Shown here piece after piece: positions 61,700-64,000 of a DNA stretch of 64,000 nucleotides. Source of the DNA: Vigna angularis (taxonomy: Eukaryota > Streptophyta > Magnoliopsida > Fabales > Fabaceae); NCBI RefSeq assembly GCF_016808095.1, contig NC_068971.1, forward strand, positions 6,398,501 through 6,462,500. The letters are read 5' to 3'. How positions within the stretch are numbered: position 1 is the first letter of the stretch; each line of letters opens with the position of its first letter. Made by a program: the position numbers and the translations under genes. The notes under the pieces are model-generated. The model was not told the origin of the DNA, searched no databases, and saw nothing but the letters and a program-made list of their open reading frames with translations.

Positions 61700-63550
61700 T
61701 GAGGATCTAGAATATGATTTTTAGAAATGATAGTGAGTTTTAAAATGGTGTCACTTGATTATTTTAATAACCAAAAGTTTTAGTATAAATAGTTTTTCAA
61801 TAAATATGATTTATGATTTTAAAATACGTAATCTCTTTATAAATTACTTTTCTAGAATTCTTTGTTTTCTCTCTATTTTTCTTACTATTTGTTCACCCTT
61901 TCCAATATATGAGACCATAGAAGTGATCATTTTGGTGAGTTCTTTGTATCCATATGATCAATTTTTTCATTTGAGTAAGTGGATTTTTTGTTCTTTTCCT
62001 TGGTCAAATATGTTTTCTTTGTGCATGCATTCTTTCTTTGATTGCACATGTATATTAAGTTATCTATGTGAGTCTCTGCTGAGGAGTGATCATAATGATA
62101 TGATTTGATCATTCTTGTAATGTTTCTATATGTAAATAGAACATCTTGAGAGATTGAAGTTGTGTGGTGTTTTAGAGTTGTCATGCCAGATAAGGAAAGC
62201 TAGTATGCATTTGTTGACTTTTATGCTGATTTGGATAATACATGTTGAATGTGTAAAATTTGAGATGCTATGGTGCTTTGTGAAATATGGTTTAATATGT
62301 TTTGGTATGTTGAGATAAGGTAGTTGGATGTGTTAATTATGGTTGGTGTTTGTATGTTTGGTTTTGGTTTTATGTGTGATTGAATGAGAGAGTTATAACT
62401 TGGGCCATTAGCCATATTGGTACCAATTAGAAAATGTTTTTGCCATTGTTTGAACTAATAAAAAAGTGAAAAGTACCAATTTATGCACATGAGCAAGCTA
62501 AACTCTCCCATTTTGTCATGGCATTGGGTGGTATCAGTGAGGCAATGAGCATCATTCAAAATTTAAAAGTTAGAGATCTTTTTGTGCCTAAGCGTTGGAT
62601 GATGATTTATACCATTGGGTGGAACTTGGACAGTGGAACTCTAACTTGGTTGTCGCTAGGCGATCACATTCTCTGCTAGGAGAAACCAAAGTTAAAGTTA
62701 GATAGTTCATTAACTATGTACTGTTAGGCACTACCTAGTACTACTAGGTGAAACTCTCTAGTTTTAATCCAGATGGGTTATTGGGGCCTTAACGTTGGGC
62801 GTTAGTGTGGCACCGCTGGCCGCTGTCATCATAGAGAGCTCCAGGGACTTTAGTGTTAGGTCCAGCGTGGTTCCACTAGGCGTTCTACCCTTGTGAAGCT
62901 AACTTTGGGCATGCCTTTTGTATGATTGGGCGTCATTATGAAATATGTATTTTGTTATTTGTATTCCATGGTTTTATGGTGTTGTTTGTTATCTTATTAT
63001 ATTGTTTTAAAAATGCTGGAACAAATGTTGAATTGATGATAATATAGGGAATTCCATAGAGGAAATAATATTCGGTATATGATTCACTAGGCTATGCATT
63101 GATGCAAGTAGTTTTTCCATCATGTGAAGCTATCTTGAGCTTTACTAACCATTCATACTCATGTAAAGAAAGATGATTAGGTGGTGAAAGTGGCGGGAGG
63201 TCCTACCATAAGAACGACTCCAAGGTTCTAATGATTGTGAAGGGACTAACCTTATGGGTGGTAGCTTGAGGGAGGACATTGTATATCACCACAAGTGCAT
63301 GACTTTACAAGTCTGACTCAATTGCACTTATCTTGATAAATTGACTCTAAAGGAGTTTGATTATATGCATGAAAGTATATGCTAATTGTGATTAATTCTT
63401 AAATGTTTATTAAATAACTTAGCATTATATGTATATGTTATCTCATTTTCAGCTTGCTTACCCTTTCTTTGGTTCTCTGTGATAGTTTTTCTATAGTGTG
63501 TTCTAGTTTTGCATTGATTGAAGTTATAGGAAAACACTAGAAATGGGGTT
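61700..63550 (+). mobile_element. LTR-like sequence distantly related to the solo LTR (borders uncertain)
   Basis: Parallels the solo LTR in order: a C/T-rich leader (61840-61900), a T/G-rich body, a word-rich section with TAGGCG/GTTGGGCG motifs (62580-62940), a GGTGAAAGTGGCGGGAGGTCC / GAAGGGACTAACCTTATGGG block (63180-63260, compare GAATAGCAGGAGGCCTGG / GAAGGGCTAACCTCGTG at 59770-59880), and CAGCTTGCTTACCCTTTCTT (63451, compare CTAGCTTACCCTTATTTCCTT at 60089). Ends and target duplication were not found. Confidence 0.5.
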
Positions 63551-64000
63551 TTAATAGTGTTTTAAAAATCTTTTTGCAATGTTAAGTCTAGCGAATGAAT
63601 GAGAATCAATAGTGAAAGACATTTTTAAACACTGAATTTATAGGAATTGATTAAAGGGATTTCACAAGAGACATCGTGTGTAACTTTTAAACTCTTGTGA
63701 TAAAGGGAAGTATAAGTTTCAAAAAGAATACTTTAAGTGTCCTACAATTGAATAAATGTGTGCTTGCTCACATTTTCTAATTCACATAACCATCATCTAG
63801 TGAATGTAGGAAAATAGATACTTTAAATGACTTGTCTAAAAATTATCTTTTTATAATAAAGGCAAAGAAACATTTAATAGAATAAATCAATAAACACACA
63901 ATTTTTATATTGGTTCACTCCAATTGAGCTACATCAAGTCTCTCTCATTAACTCTTGAGAGGTTCCATTTATCATTTCAAAGGCTTGCATATGAGTTTAA
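63551..64000. other. Right edge, no gene seen
   Basis: AT-rich, with no recognisable frame or repeat. It may be repeat interior continuing beyond the window. Confidence 0.4.

Overview
The window is nuclear DNA from a dicot plant. It has intron-rich genes with GT-AG splicing, AT-rich spacers, a photosystem I nuclear gene (PSAL), a WRKY factor, a DYW-class PPR gene and many plant-type transposable elements. The protein and repeat sequences look like a legume of the Phaseoleae (Vigna/Phaseolus/Glycine type). That placement is recognition from memory and was not tested by a search.

Host genes, left to right: the 3' end of a group I WRKY factor (94-1653, +); a small SERF/C2H2 zinc-finger protein (19673-19987, -); a five-exon PFA-DSP tyrosine/inositol-pyrophosphate phosphatase (24274-26142, -); PSAL (40418-41130, +); a RIC4-like CRIB protein that binds ROP GTPases (41621-42750, -, convergent with PSAL); a single-exon DYW PPR protein (48541-50850, -); and a nine-exon GDT1-like/PML3-type Mn/Ca transporter with a GC-AG intron (53927-56839, -). 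They have unrelated roles and no operon-like logic. They are islands between transposable elements.

Mobile and decayed DNA. (a) 2541-3160 is a nuclear copy of chloroplast trnI-GAU 5' exon plus intron (NUPT). It abuts a truncated, stop-ridden Ty1/copia pol (about 3160-5990, -). (b) 8628-14290 is a nearly intact 5.66-kb Mutator-like element (MULE) with 214-bp terminal inverted repeats and a perfect 9-bp target duplication. It carries a four-exon transposase (-), interrupted by one in-frame TGA, and a divergent two-exon gene (+) for a GRF zinc-finger protein with a C-terminal membrane segment. (c) 14378-15665 holds inverted duplicate pieces of an unidentified gene start. (d) 20973-22481 is a derelict MULE-like element. 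(e) 27335-30780 is a gag-only Ty3/gypsy element with a 5-bp target duplication, two kinds of tandem array and a truncated 3' LTR. (f) About 37103-37608 is a probable gypsy LTR remnant. (g) 44498-45606 is a 1.1-kb non-autonomous MULE of another family, with a perfect 9-bp target duplication and an internal 42-bp-arm hairpin, lying between two inverted copies of another repeat. (h) 57913-60473 is a 2.56-kb solo LTR with a 5-bp target duplication. A related LTR-like sequence lies at about 61700-63550.

The most interesting system is the two-gene MULE at 8628-14290, a transposase paired head-to-head with a membrane-anchored GRF zinc-finger protein inside one clean insertion. Coordinates, splice sites, repeat periods and target duplications were read by eye. 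Family names rest on recognised motifs, with no database search.
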